Assembly (NCBI GenBank): GCA_016210395.1
Contig: JACQUI010000016.1
Span: forward strand, 1 to 11,797
Length of the DNA: 11,797 nucleotides
Source of the DNA: Chloroflexota bacterium
GTDB taxonomy: Bacteria > Chloroflexota > Dehalococcoidia > Lucifugimonadales > JACPCL1
Reading direction: 5' to 3'
Positions 1-5,631 of this stretch are shown here, in pieces. The notes under the pieces are model-generated. The model had not been told where the DNA came from and made no database searches. It saw only the letters and a program-made list of their open reading frames with translations. A program made the position numbers and the translations under genes. How positions within the stretch are numbered: position 1 is the stretch's first letter; every line of letters starts with the position of its first letter.

Positions 1-107
1 TTAGGGACTGTCACGAAATAACATACCTGTTTCTCGAAGGCAATACGAACGTGTGTTAGCTGTTGCTTCTACCAAAAATGGGTAGGTTATTACGTGACAA
101 CTCCTTA
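1..107. mobile_element. MITE-like imperfect inverted repeat at left edge
   Basis: Positions 1-27 and 81-107 form an inverted repeat with 21 of 27 matching positions. The core is GTCACG, then AATAAC and TACC on the left, mirrored on the right. The 53-bp interior continues as a weaker hairpin (GAAGGCAA near 37, TTGCTTC near 63). The stretch is visibly richer in A and T than its surroundings and encodes nothing. TTAG occurs at both outer ends (1-4 and 105-108), which could be a target duplication or part of the ends. The size and structure suggest a small non-autonomous element, but no transposase is present and I cannot name a family. The left boundary touches the window edge, so the element could be longer. 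Confidence 0.5.
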
Positions 108-1397
108 GTTTGGCGGGTGTTGCTCCACGGGAGGCGGACGCTCCGCCCCCGCCCTGCCCCGCTGAAGGACGCGCTGCGGGGCAGGGTCCTTGTGCACGCG
201 CCAGGCGACCAGTACGCCGTAGACTTCCGTGGCAATCGCGAGAACGATCCTCGTACCCATCAGGCCGGTGATGCCCCACAGGTCCCACAGCAGTCCCCCT
301 GCCACAGGCCCGACCATGTCGCCGGCGTCGTCGCCTACGTCCATTATCCCCATGAGCCGGGCGCGCTGACTCCTGTCGGACCGGGAAACGTCTGCTTTCA
401 GCGCGCCCCAGGCCGGGCGGAAGCCTGCCCTGCCCGCATCGTCCATGACCTTCCCAGTAGTAAAGCCCACCCAGTTCGGGATGAAGAGGTAGAGCAGGGA
501 TGACCCCGCATTGGCCACGCTCCGTGCGGCAATGGTGGGCTTGCGGCCAAAGCGGTCGGCCAGCCAGCCGAACACCGGGCCGGCAACCAGGGCTACAACG
601 GCGGAAGCAAGGTAGACGGCGCCGGCCTGGGCCTCGGTCATGCCGGCGTACTCGGTCGCCAGGATGGGATAGATCCCGATGAGGGAGTTGGTGACGCTGA
701 TCAGAAAGCCCAAGCCTGATACGGCGATCACCTTGCGGCGCAGCGAATGGCGGCCTCCCGGTCCCTCCGGTTCATCTGCCGTGTCGGAATCTCGCTTCAC
801 CTCCGCGTCCAGAGACGCTTCACGCTTCCGCCTTGCCCCGGGAACGAGAAGCATGACGACGGGAAGCGTCAAGGATGAGAATGCCCAGGTGATGAGAAAA
901 ACGAGCGAGAAGTTGGAGGCAGTCAGCGTCAACAGGGCGCCGCCTGCCGCCTTGCCCAGGGAACCTGCCAGGGACTTTGCGGTGAAATACCAGGCGAACG
1001 TGGAGGCGATGGCCTTCTCATCGCCGTGCTCGGCAATGAGGGCGTTGATCGCGGGATCCCGGACCGAGGTCGAAACGCCGTGGAGCGCCCGTATGGCATA
1101 CAGGTGCCAGGGCGCCATAGCGAGGGTCAGGAGAAAAGACACCAGGCTCCGGAGGCCGAGGGCGGTCACCAGCGCCCGCTTGAGCCCCACGCGGTCGGAG
1201 ATCCAACCCATGAGGGGCTTCAGAGCAACTTTTACTACGTCCGTGAGAGCAACAAGAAGGCCCGCTTCAGCGAGGCTGAGACCGAGATGGCGGCCATACA
1301 GCGGCAGCGTGAATGCAATAATGCCGAAGGCGATGCGCATCAGGAAGCCCTCTGCGATGAGGGCGTAGATGGCTGGACTGGTCCTGCTTTTGATCAT
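105..1397 (-). CDS. MFS transporter (major facilitator superfamily permease)
   Basis: This 430-residue protein has the size and hydrophobic pattern of a 12-helix inner-membrane secondary transporter. The MFS motif A loop is seen twice, GWISDRVGLKRA at residues 64-75 and GWLADRFGRKPT at 277-288, marking the TM2-3 and TM8-9 loops of the two six-helix halves. A charged cytoplasmic linker (about 187-223) joins the halves. A conserved-looking stretch, MDDAGRAGFRPAW (318-330), lies in the second half. The substrate cannot be told from sequence; drug or metabolite efflux is a common role for such proteins. The ATG is preceded by AGGAG with 10-nt spacing. The stop codon TAA (105-107) lies in the right arm of the adjacent inverted repeat, so the Pro/Arg-rich tail (about 401-430) may have been reshaped by that insertion. 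No partner gene is in the same direction immediately upstream within 300 bp. Confidence 0.9.
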   Translation of the reverse strand: MIKSRTSPAIYALIAEGFLMRIAFGIIAFTLPLYGRHLGLSLAEAGLLVALTDVVKVALKPLMGWISDRVGLKRALVTALGLRSLVSFLLTLAMAPWHLYAIRALHGVSTSVRDPAINALIAEHGDEKAIASTFAWYFTAKSLAGSLGKAAGGALLTLTASNFSLVFLITWAFSSLTLPVVMLLVPGARRKREASLDAEVKRDSDTADEPEGPGGRHSLRRKVIAVSGLGFLISVTNSLIGIYPILATEYAGMTEAQAGAVYLASAVVALVAGPVFGWLADRFGRKPTIAARSVANAGSSLLYLFIPNWVGFTTGKVMDDAGRAGFRPAWGALKADVSRSDRSQRARLMGIMDVGDDAGDMVGPVAGGLLWDLWGITGLMGTRIVLAIATEVYGVLVAWRVHKDPAPQRVLQRGRAGAERPPPVEQHPPN

Positions 1398-1480
1398 CTG
1401 CTAGGGACTCCTCGTCCTGGGCTGGATGTGGGCGATCCGTCTGTGTCCTCCAACATGAATAGCGGGATCCCCGCGCCTGA

Positions 1481-1514
1481 ATGAGAACTGCTCTGAATCA
1501 GAATCAATTCTCAT
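1481..1514. repeat. Inverted repeat ATGAGAA/TTCTCAT, possible operator
   Basis: ATGAGAA (1481-1487) and TTCTCAT (1508-1514) are perfect inverted arms 20 nt apart. Between them lies GAATCA twice in tandem (1495-1506). The site is about 85 bp upstream of the MFS start codon, a plausible place for a regulator to bind. It has some AT-rich, GAATCA-type similarity to Fur-family boxes, but no real match to the consensus. It may be chance. Confidence 0.25.
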
Positions 1515-1633
1515 GCCCATGGTCAAGGGCGCTCTTACGGTGGGACACCCCAGCATCCCCGCGCGCAGCCCACCTTCCAGAGGACGCCACATGGGATGAA
1601 AATGACAGGAACTCTGAGCGTGCCAATACGTAG

Positions 1634-1693
1634 GGGCAGTACCTGTGTGTCTGCCCGCCCGTAGAGGCGACGCATGCGTCGCCTCTACGGGCG
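1634..1693. repeat. REP-like double hairpin with 38-bp perfect palindrome
   Basis: A first hairpin pairs GGGCAG (1634-1639) with CTGCCC (1651-1656) around an 11-nt loop. A second is a perfect 38-bp palindrome (1656-1693) centred on GCATGC at 1672-1677. Its outer arms read CGCCCGTAGAGGCG and its mirror image. Just upstream is CGTAGGGGC (1629-1637). Similar CGTAGGGGC arms recur at 2831-2864 and, degenerate, at 9598-9633, so this looks like one copy of a dispersed intergenic repeat family. It sits just past the stop codon of the leftward ATP-grasp gene, where it could also act as a 3'-end stem-loop, though no T-run follows. Confidence 0.8.
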
Positions 1694-1731
1694 CCAGCGG
1701 CCATGTCCCTGTTTCCACATAAGGCGTTCCG

Positions 1732-2589
1732 CTACGCCACGGCAGCCCGCCGCGCTGCGCTTGCAACGGCGAGCGGGGCGGGAGGACGCAGCTCGTAGCG
1801 GCCACGCGCGTAGTCCTCGATGTATTCGGCGATGACGTGGGCGATGCCCGGCTGGCTGCCGTACCCTGGGAAGGTGTTGACGTCCACAACCACTGGGCCG
1901 TCTGGACCTTCAAGGATGTCCAGCCCATACAGGCCCAGGCCAAAGAGCCGGCCGCAGCGGAGTGCAATGTCCTCCATCTCCGGCGTGACCACCCACTGCT
2001 GACCGGGCGCTTTCCCATGGCGTCCGCCCAGGCCGAAAGGCTTCCGGGTTGCGAAGATCCGCTCGCCGACGCCAAAGACCTTGTAGCGCCACCGGCACCC
2101 GTCAATGAACTCCTGGACAATCATTGGCTCCTCTGGGGCGGGCATGCTCTCCAGGTCTTCCGGGCGGCGCACTACAAAGATGCCGTCGCCGTGGATACCC
2201 TGGTACGGCTTGATGATCAGGGTTTGTTGGCTGGCGGCGGCAAAACCGTTCAGGAGCGATAGGTCTGTGGCGGCCCAGGAACGGGGTGTGGGGATGCCGG
2301 CGGCGCGCATCATGGCCGTGGATACGTATTTGTTCATCACCACTGTGCACGAGTCGTACGGGTTGAGGACCCTGGCCCCGAGGTAATGGAACATCCCAGC
2401 CACGCTGAGAGGCAAAGGTTCCCGCGCCTTGAGGATGTACAGGTCATGCTGGGCGGCAACGTCCAGGCCGAGCACGGTCTCATCCGGGACGCCGACCTCA
2501 ACTTGACAACCCCTCTCCCTCAAGAGGGCATAGACCTCTTCAAGGAGCGGATTGGGGTCGCGCGGCGGGCGAATGAAATACAGTCTCAT
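1732..2589 (-). CDS. ATP-grasp enzyme, RimK/ITPK-like
   Basis: The 285-residue protein has the layout of an ATP-grasp ligase or kinase. It has an N-terminal alpha/beta pre-ATP-grasp region (1-80), then NKYVSTAMMRAAGIPTPRSW (86-105), where AGIPTP is typical of the superfamily. A glycine-rich ATP loop follows, with IIKPYQGIHGDGIF (125-138) and Lys127. The adenine-contact segment is IVQEFI (157-162). The metal-binding end is DILEG (224-228) and VVVDVNTFPGY (233-243), with Asp236 and Asn238. The DVNTFPGY ending recalls both RimK-type amino-acid ligases and inositol-phosphate kinases of the ITPK type; I cannot decide between them, and the substrate is unknown. GGAGG lies 7 nt before the ATG, which fixes the start. 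The Ala/Arg-rich tail (270-285) is probably disordered. The gene is divergent from the HAD phosphatase. Confidence 0.85.
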   Translation of the reverse strand: MRLYFIRPPRDPNPLLEEVYALLRERGCQVEVGVPDETVLGLDVAAQHDLYILKAREPLPLSVAGMFHYLGARVLNPYDSCTVVMNKYVSTAMMRAAGIPTPRSWAATDLSLLNGFAAASQQTLIIKPYQGIHGDGIFVVRRPEDLESMPAPEEPMIVQEFIDGCRWRYKVFGVGERIFATRKPFGLGGRHGKAPGQQWVVTPEMEDIALRCGRLFGLGLYGLDILEGPDGPVVVDVNTFPGYGSQPGIAHVIAEYIEDYARGRYELRPPAPLAVASAARRAAVA

Positions 2590-2739
2590 GTCTCAAACCT
2601 CCAGTGAGCAATACGCTTTTGAACTCCCATCGTGTGCAGGGTAACAGGCGCGCGCGCTGCATCCATGAGGAGGTTGGCCCGCTTTCAGGGCCAAGAAGGG
2701 CGTGAAAAGATTGGCCTGTTTTCCTACGAGCACGGCGCG

Positions 2740-2775
2740 TCCCTCTCCTTGAAGGAGAGGGACAGGAGGGAGAGG
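2740..2775. repeat. C/T-rich hairpin repeat, copy 1
   Basis: TCCCTCTCCTT (2740-2750) and AAGGAGAGGGA (2752-2762) form an 11-bp perfect inverted repeat about one base. CAGGAGGGAGAGG follows. In reverse complement this is the same pattern as the repeats in the gaps after nusA, infB and rbfA: a C/T-rich arm of the CCTCTCC type turning at TCAAGG or GTTAAGG. No T-run follows, so it is not an obvious terminator. Confidence 0.6.
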
Positions 2776-2830
2776 TCGGGCAAACCCCTGACCCCTTCCA
2801 TCGAAGGATGCCGACTGCTGACTATATCCC

Positions 2831-2864
2831 GCCGTAGGGGCGCGACATATCGTGCCCCTACGGC
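2831..2864. repeat. GTAGGGGC-type hairpin repeat, second copy
   Basis: GCCGTAGGGGC (2831-2841) pairs perfectly with GCCCCTACGGC (2854-2864). Three more inner pairs, one of them G-T, leave a 6-nt ACATAT loop. The outer arm shares CGTAGGGGC with the sequence at 1629-1637. It lies about 75 bp upstream of the HAD start codon. Confidence 0.7.
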
Positions 2865-2940
2865 TAGACGGCCTTACCGGGGATGCTCCGGCGTATGGTA
2901 TGGTAGGAGCAGCTACGCGCAAAGGAAGGATAGAGAGCGA

Positions 2941-3645
2941 TTGAGCGTCCCATCGCCCCTGGCCGGCAAGCCCCTGGCAGTGCTTCTGGACTTTGACGGC
3001 ACGCTCACCGTGCGGGATGTGGCGGAGCGGTTGCTGGACACCTTCGTCACTGAGGACTGGCGCAAGGAGAGTGAGGCGTGGCGCGCCGGCGTCATCTCCT
3101 TCAGGGAATGCCTGCGGCGAGAGTACGCCCACCTCCAGGATGCCAAGCAGGCGGAGTACGTGCGGTACGCCCTGGAGACCACGGAGCTGCGCCTTGGGGC
3201 ACAGGAGTTCGTGACTTTCTGCAGGGAGAAGCGCATCCCCGTGGAGATCGTGTCCGGCGGGCTGGACCTGTACATCACGCCGCTGCTGGAGAAGTTCGGG
3301 ATGGACGGCATCCCTTTTGTGGCCATGAGGGCTGACGGCGCGGTGGACGGCCACCTGATGGCGGACTACCCTGTAGGGACGCCTGTGTGCGATGCGACGG
3401 GGTGCAGCAAGTGCCCGCGCCTCCTGGACTACCGCCGCCGTGGCTTCGCCGTTGCCTACATCGGCGACGGCAACTCCGATCAGTGCCCCGCGCGGCGCGC
3501 TGACATCGTGTTTGCGCGCGACTCTCTGGCCCGCCACTGCGCCGGGGAGGGGATTCCCTTCAGGCCGTTTGAGACGTTTGGCGAAGTGCTGGCCGTGCTG
3601 AGGCCGTATCTGGAGCAAGCGGGAAGGCCGCCCGCCCGCCGGTAA
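2941..3645 (+). CDS. HAD-superfamily phosphatase, MtnX-like (HAD-IB)
   Basis: Starting at TTG 2941 the protein has 234 residues, usual for this family. HAD motif I is LLDFDGTLT (15-23), with nucleophile Asp17 and acid/base Asp19. Motif II is IVSGG (103-107), and motif IV is IGDGNSDQCPA (174-184) with Asp176 and Asp180 for magnesium. The helical cap lies between motifs I and II. The ending ADIVFARDSLARHC (187-200) resembles MtnX-type phosphatases (methionine salvage) and their phosphoserine-phosphatase relatives. A cysteine cluster, CDATGCSKC (150-158), lies between the core motifs. I chose TTG because GGAAGGA sits 10 nt upstream and the product begins 10 residues before the first core strand; an upstream GTG (2632) would add about 100 implausible residues. 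No other methionine-salvage gene is present, so the substrate is open. The gene ends 14 bp before the nusA -35 box. Confidence 0.85.
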   Translation: MSVPSPLAGKPLAVLLDFDGTLTVRDVAERLLDTFVTEDWRKESEAWRAGVISFRECLRREYAHLQDAKQAEYVRYALETTELRLGAQEFVTFCREKRIPVEIVSGGLDLYITPLLEKFGMDGIPFVAMRADGAVDGHLMADYPVGTPVCDATGCSKCPRLLDYRRRGFAVAYIGDGNSDQCPARRADIVFARDSLARHCAGEGIPFRPFETFGEVLAVLRPYLEQAGRPPARR

Positions 3646-3658
3646 TCCGACCCTGACT

Positions 3659-3687
3659 TTGCCACGCCACACCGAACGTGCTATACT
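3659..3687 (+). promoter_or_regulatory. Promoter upstream of nusA (extended -10)
   Basis: TTGCCA (3659-3664) and TATACT (3682-3687) are separated by 17 bp, near-consensus for a housekeeping sigma factor. TG at 3679-3680 gives an extended -10. The predicted start of transcription is about 3693-3695, which leaves a leader of roughly 100 nt before nusA. TGCTATACT is repeated exactly at the 5S rRNA promoter (9674-9682). Confidence 0.75.
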
Positions 3688-3716
3688 TGGTCTGGTCGCT
3701 GGAAGTCTGCCTAGGA

Positions 3717-3740
3717 ATGGCGCGTGTGAAAAGTGGGTAA
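3717..3740 (+). other. Possible 7-codon leader ORF in the nusA leader
   Basis: ATG at 3717 opens a seven-residue frame, MARVKSG, ending at TAA 3738-3740. The last three sense codons (AAA AGT GGG) are exactly the 5' arm of the terminator hairpin, and the stop codon lies in its loop. A ribosome on these codons would physically prevent the hairpin. AGGA is present, but only 1 nt from the ATG, so initiation could be poor. Whether it is translated cannot be told from sequence. Confidence 0.35.
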
Positions 3741-3757
3741 ATCCCACTTTTATTTTT
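3729..3757 (+). terminator. Intrinsic terminator hairpin inside the nusA leader
   Basis: AAAAGTGGG (3729-3737) pairs perfectly with CCCACTTTT (3743-3751) around a 5-nt TAAAT loop. TATTTTT follows directly (3751-3757). It has the form of a rho-independent terminator, though its stem is only moderately strong (9 bp, four of them A-T). It lies about 35 nt after the predicted nusA transcription start and 40 nt before the start codon. It could therefore attenuate nusA transcription as well as end read-through from the HAD gene. Confidence 0.75.
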
Positions 3758-3796
3758 CATGGCGGCGGCGTGGGGGAGCGCCTGGAGGTCGCACGA

Positions 3797-5428
3797 ATGA
3801 AAAGCGATTTCTTGATAGCCCTGACGCAGCTCGCTGCAGAGAGAAACCTGCCGCGAGATATGGTGCTTTCCGCCATAGAGGCTGCCCTTGCCTCTGCCTA
3901 CAAGAAGGACAACCTGGTTGGCGAGCAGAACATCGCCGTCCGGCTCAGCCCAACCAGTGGAGACGTGCGCGTCTACGTCTTGAAAAACGTGGTGGAACAG
4001 GTCGCCGACCCCCGTCTGGAAATATCCCTGCAGGACGCCAAGAAACTGAAGAAAGACGTGGCCGCCGGGGAAGTGGTCGAGACGGACTCCATGCCCTACA
4101 ACCCCGGCCGCATTGCGGCGCAGACGGCCAAGCAGGTGGTGATGCAGCGCCTGCGGGAAGCGGAGCGGGACCTGGTGTACGCCGAATACGCCAACCGCGC
4201 GGGGGAGATCATCACCGCGACGGTGCAGCGCGTGGATTCGCGCGTGGTTACCCTTGACCTTGGCCGCGCTGAAGGCATCATGCCCGACAAGGAGCAAAGC
4301 CCTTCAGAGCACTACCGCCCTAACCAGAAGCTGAAAGTCTACATTGTTGAGGTGGCCCGCACAGCCCGGGGGCCGGAGATTATCGTCTCGCGAGCCCATA
4401 GGGACCTGCTTCGGCGCCTCTTTGAAATGGAAGTCCCGGAGATCTTTAACGGCGTCGTGGAGATCAAGGGCATCGCCCGCGAGCCCGGGGCCCGCAGCAA
4501 GGTCGCCGTCTGGGCCCGCCAGGAAGGCGTGGACGCGGTCGGCTCGTGCGTGGGAATGCGCGGCGTGCGCATCCAGAACGTGGTCCAGGAGCTTGGCGGC
4601 GAGAAGATAGACGTGGTGCAGTGGCACAAGGATCCTGCCACCTTTATCGCCAACGCCCTCAACCCGGCCCAGGTAGCCCACGTGGAGCTAAACGAAACGG
4701 AAAACACGGCCCGCGTGGTGGTGCAAGACAGGCAGCTCTCCCTTGCCATAGGCAAGGAAGGGCAGAACGCCCGTCTTGGCGCAAAGCTAACGGGCTGGAA
4801 AATTGACATCATCAGCGCCACAGAGGCCGAACAAGAGCGGCAGGCGCGGCAGGCGCGGCAAGAGGAAGAGCGCAAGGCAAGGGCCATAGCGGAAGCAGCC
4901 GCCAAGGGGATTGTGCTTCCTCCAGCGGAGATCGTGGAGATGCCTGCGGCAGAAGCGGCGCCCGCGCCGGCCGTTATGCGGCCCGCTGCGGCGGCCCCCG
5001 TCCAGCCGGCGGCGGTTGGGCCTGCGGAGCCGGTCGCTGCCAGGGCGACGCCCGTGCAGCCCGTTGCAGCGCAAGGAACCCCGGCCATGACGCAGGCGGA
5101 GCAAGACGCCTGGCTCCAGAAGGCCATTGCCGAAGAGGAGAAGGCCAAGGCCGCTCTGGCAGAGGTGGAAACAGAAGCGCCAGCAGAAGAAGAGCAGGCC
5201 GAAGAAGAAGAGGAAGGCGTGCCCATCACTGCCGATGTATGGAAGGTGCCGCAGCTCGTGCCGTCGGCTGGTGGCCAAATCCGCTTCGCGGAGGACATTC
5301 TCGGCCAGCGGGGCGGAGGCGGCGGTGGCCGGCGTGGACGGCGCGGCGATGGCCGCGATGACGATGCCAAAGGCAAGAAGGGCGCCAAGCGCCGGCGCGG
5401 TGGTGTTGGAGAGCAGCCGCGGGAATAG
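3797..5428 (+). CDS. nusA: Transcription termination/antitermination factor NusA
   Basis: NusA binds RNA polymerase and nascent RNA, controlling pausing, intrinsic termination and antitermination. From ATG 3797 (GGAGG 8 nt upstream) it has 543 residues. The N-terminal polymerase-binding domain is 1-130, and the S1 domain about 135-200 (GEIITATVQRVDSR...EIIVSRAH). KH1 is about 203-280 with VGMRG at 252-256, and KH2 about 285-345 with IGKEGQN at 318-324. After residue 345 comes an unusual tail of nearly 200 residues. It consists of a charged helix (EAEQERQARQARQEEER), an Ala/Pro-rich linker, an acidic run (EEEQAEEEEE), a short hydrophobic motif (GGQIRFAEDILGQ) and a Gly/Arg- and Lys-rich basic end. 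The usual E. coli-type AR repeats are absent. The open frame continues upstream to a TTG at 3659, but that codon is the promoter -35 box. rimP, the common upstream neighbour, is missing. Confidence 0.96.
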   Translation: MKSDFLIALTQLAAERNLPRDMVLSAIEAALASAYKKDNLVGEQNIAVRLSPTSGDVRVYVLKNVVEQVADPRLEISLQDAKKLKKDVAAGEVVETDSMPYNPGRIAAQTAKQVVMQRLREAERDLVYAEYANRAGEIITATVQRVDSRVVTLDLGRAEGIMPDKEQSPSEHYRPNQKLKVYIVEVARTARGPEIIVSRAHRDLLRRLFEMEVPEIFNGVVEIKGIAREPGARSKVAVWARQEGVDAVGSCVGMRGVRIQNVVQELGGEKIDVVQWHKDPATFIANALNPAQVAHVELNETENTARVVVQDRQLSLAIGKEGQNARLGAKLTGWKIDIISATEAEQERQARQARQEEERKARAIAEAAAKGIVLPPAEIVEMPAAEAAPAPAVMRPAAAAPVQPAAVGPAEPVAARATPVQPVAAQGTPAMTQAEQDAWLQKAIAEEEKAKAALAEVETEAPAEEEQAEEEEEGVPITADVWKVPQLVPSAGGQIRFAEDILGQRGGGGGGRRGRRGDGRDDDAKGKKGAKRRRGGVGEQPRE

Positions 5429-5438
5429 ACAACCCCTG

Positions 5439-5492
5439 CCTCAATCCTCTCCCGTTAAGGAGGAGAAACCCCTTCCCCCTTGCGGGGGAAGG
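5439..5492. repeat. C/T-rich hairpin repeat, copy 2 (after nusA)
   Basis: The left arm (5439-5466) reads CCTCAATCCTCTCCCGTTAA and then GGAGGAGA. The right part is a clean hairpin, CCTTCCCCC (5471-5479) with GGGGGAAGG (5484-5492) and a TTGC loop. The left arm matches the reverse complement of the repeat after infB (7825-7858) over most of its length. The unit starts 11 bp after the nusA stop codon. No T-run follows the right hairpin, so a role in RNA 3'-end protection or simple repeat spread is more likely than termination. Confidence 0.7.
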
Positions 5493-5537
5493 CTGGGATA
5501 GGGGGGCCCGCTCTCACCTTGGACTGAATATGGACAG

Positions 5538-5603
5538 GGTCGGAACCGGTCACAGGACTGCGGTTCCGACCTCCAGGGCTTCCCTTTCAGGAGAAAGGGA
5601 AGC
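5538..5603. repeat. Two strong hairpins upstream of ylxR
   Basis: GGTCGGAACCG (5538-5548) pairs with CGGTTCCGACC (5561-5571), 11 bp around a 12-nt loop. Next, GCTTCCCTTTC (5578-5588) pairs with GAAAGGGAAGC (5593-5603), 11 bp around AGGA. Both are perfect. They lie 28 bp before the first ylxR ATG. Neither is followed by a T-run. They may be RNA processing sites, translational control elements or repeat copies. Confidence 0.65.
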
Positions 5604-5631
5604 GCCAATCACGTAGCCACCCGCAATCCTC

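Larger units (their letters stand above)
1398..1731. other. 334-bp non-coding gap between two leftward genes
   Basis: No convincing gene is seen here. The gap lies upstream of the MFS gene and downstream of the ATP-grasp gene. It holds a 7-bp inverted repeat at 1481-1514, a small hairpin at 1634-1656 and a 38-bp perfect palindrome at 1656-1693. The promoter of the MFS gene is probably inside this gap, but I could not assign convincing -35 and -10 boxes. An open frame crosses the region on the minus strand, but it runs into the ATP-grasp gene in another frame and has no family resemblance. Confidence 0.6.
2590..2940. other. 351-bp divergent intergenic region with hairpin repeats
   Basis: This region separates the divergent ATP-grasp and HAD genes. 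It holds three inverted repeats: TTGGCCC/GGGCCAA with a 7-nt loop (2674-2694), a C/T-rich hairpin (2740-2762) and a GTAGGGGC-type hairpin (2831-2864). The reading frame of the HAD gene stays open upstream to a GTG at 2632. That extension is arginine-rich, runs through the repeats and matches no domain, so I treat it as non-coding. Promoters for both genes should lie here; TATGGT-like boxes near 2894-2904 are the only weak candidates I see. Confidence 0.6.

Noticed and set aside
1401..2120. Minus-strand open frame overlapping the ATP-grasp gene
   Set aside because: It overlaps a well-supported gene in another frame, crosses the 38-bp palindrome and has no recognisable domain.
1629..2864. CRISPR array
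   Set aside because: The palindromes are few, irregularly spaced and of unequal length, with no spacer pattern and no cas genes.
2632..2940. N-terminal extension of the HAD gene from GTG 2632
   Set aside because: The extension translates hairpin repeats, is Arg-rich and matches nothing; TTG 2941 has a good ribosome site and gives the normal family length.
2593..3747. 384-codon minus-strand frame opposite the HAD gene
   Set aside because: It covers the HAD gene, intergenic repeats and the nusA promoter and leader; there is no domain, and the HAD motifs on the plus strand are convincing.
3659..3796. nusA start at TTG 3659
   Set aside because: This codon is the -35 box of the promoter, and the frame would translate through the terminator hairpin; ATG 3797 has GGAGG and the normal NusA N-terminus.
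4339..5388. Long open frame on the minus strand opposite nusA
   Set aside because: Its translation is Ser/Ala/Arg-rich low complexity without domains; it is the shadow of GC-rich nusA codons.
5471..5492. Hairpin after nusA as an intrinsic terminator
   Set aside because: The stem is strong but no T-run follows, and related sequence occurs at other sites, so it fits a repeat better.
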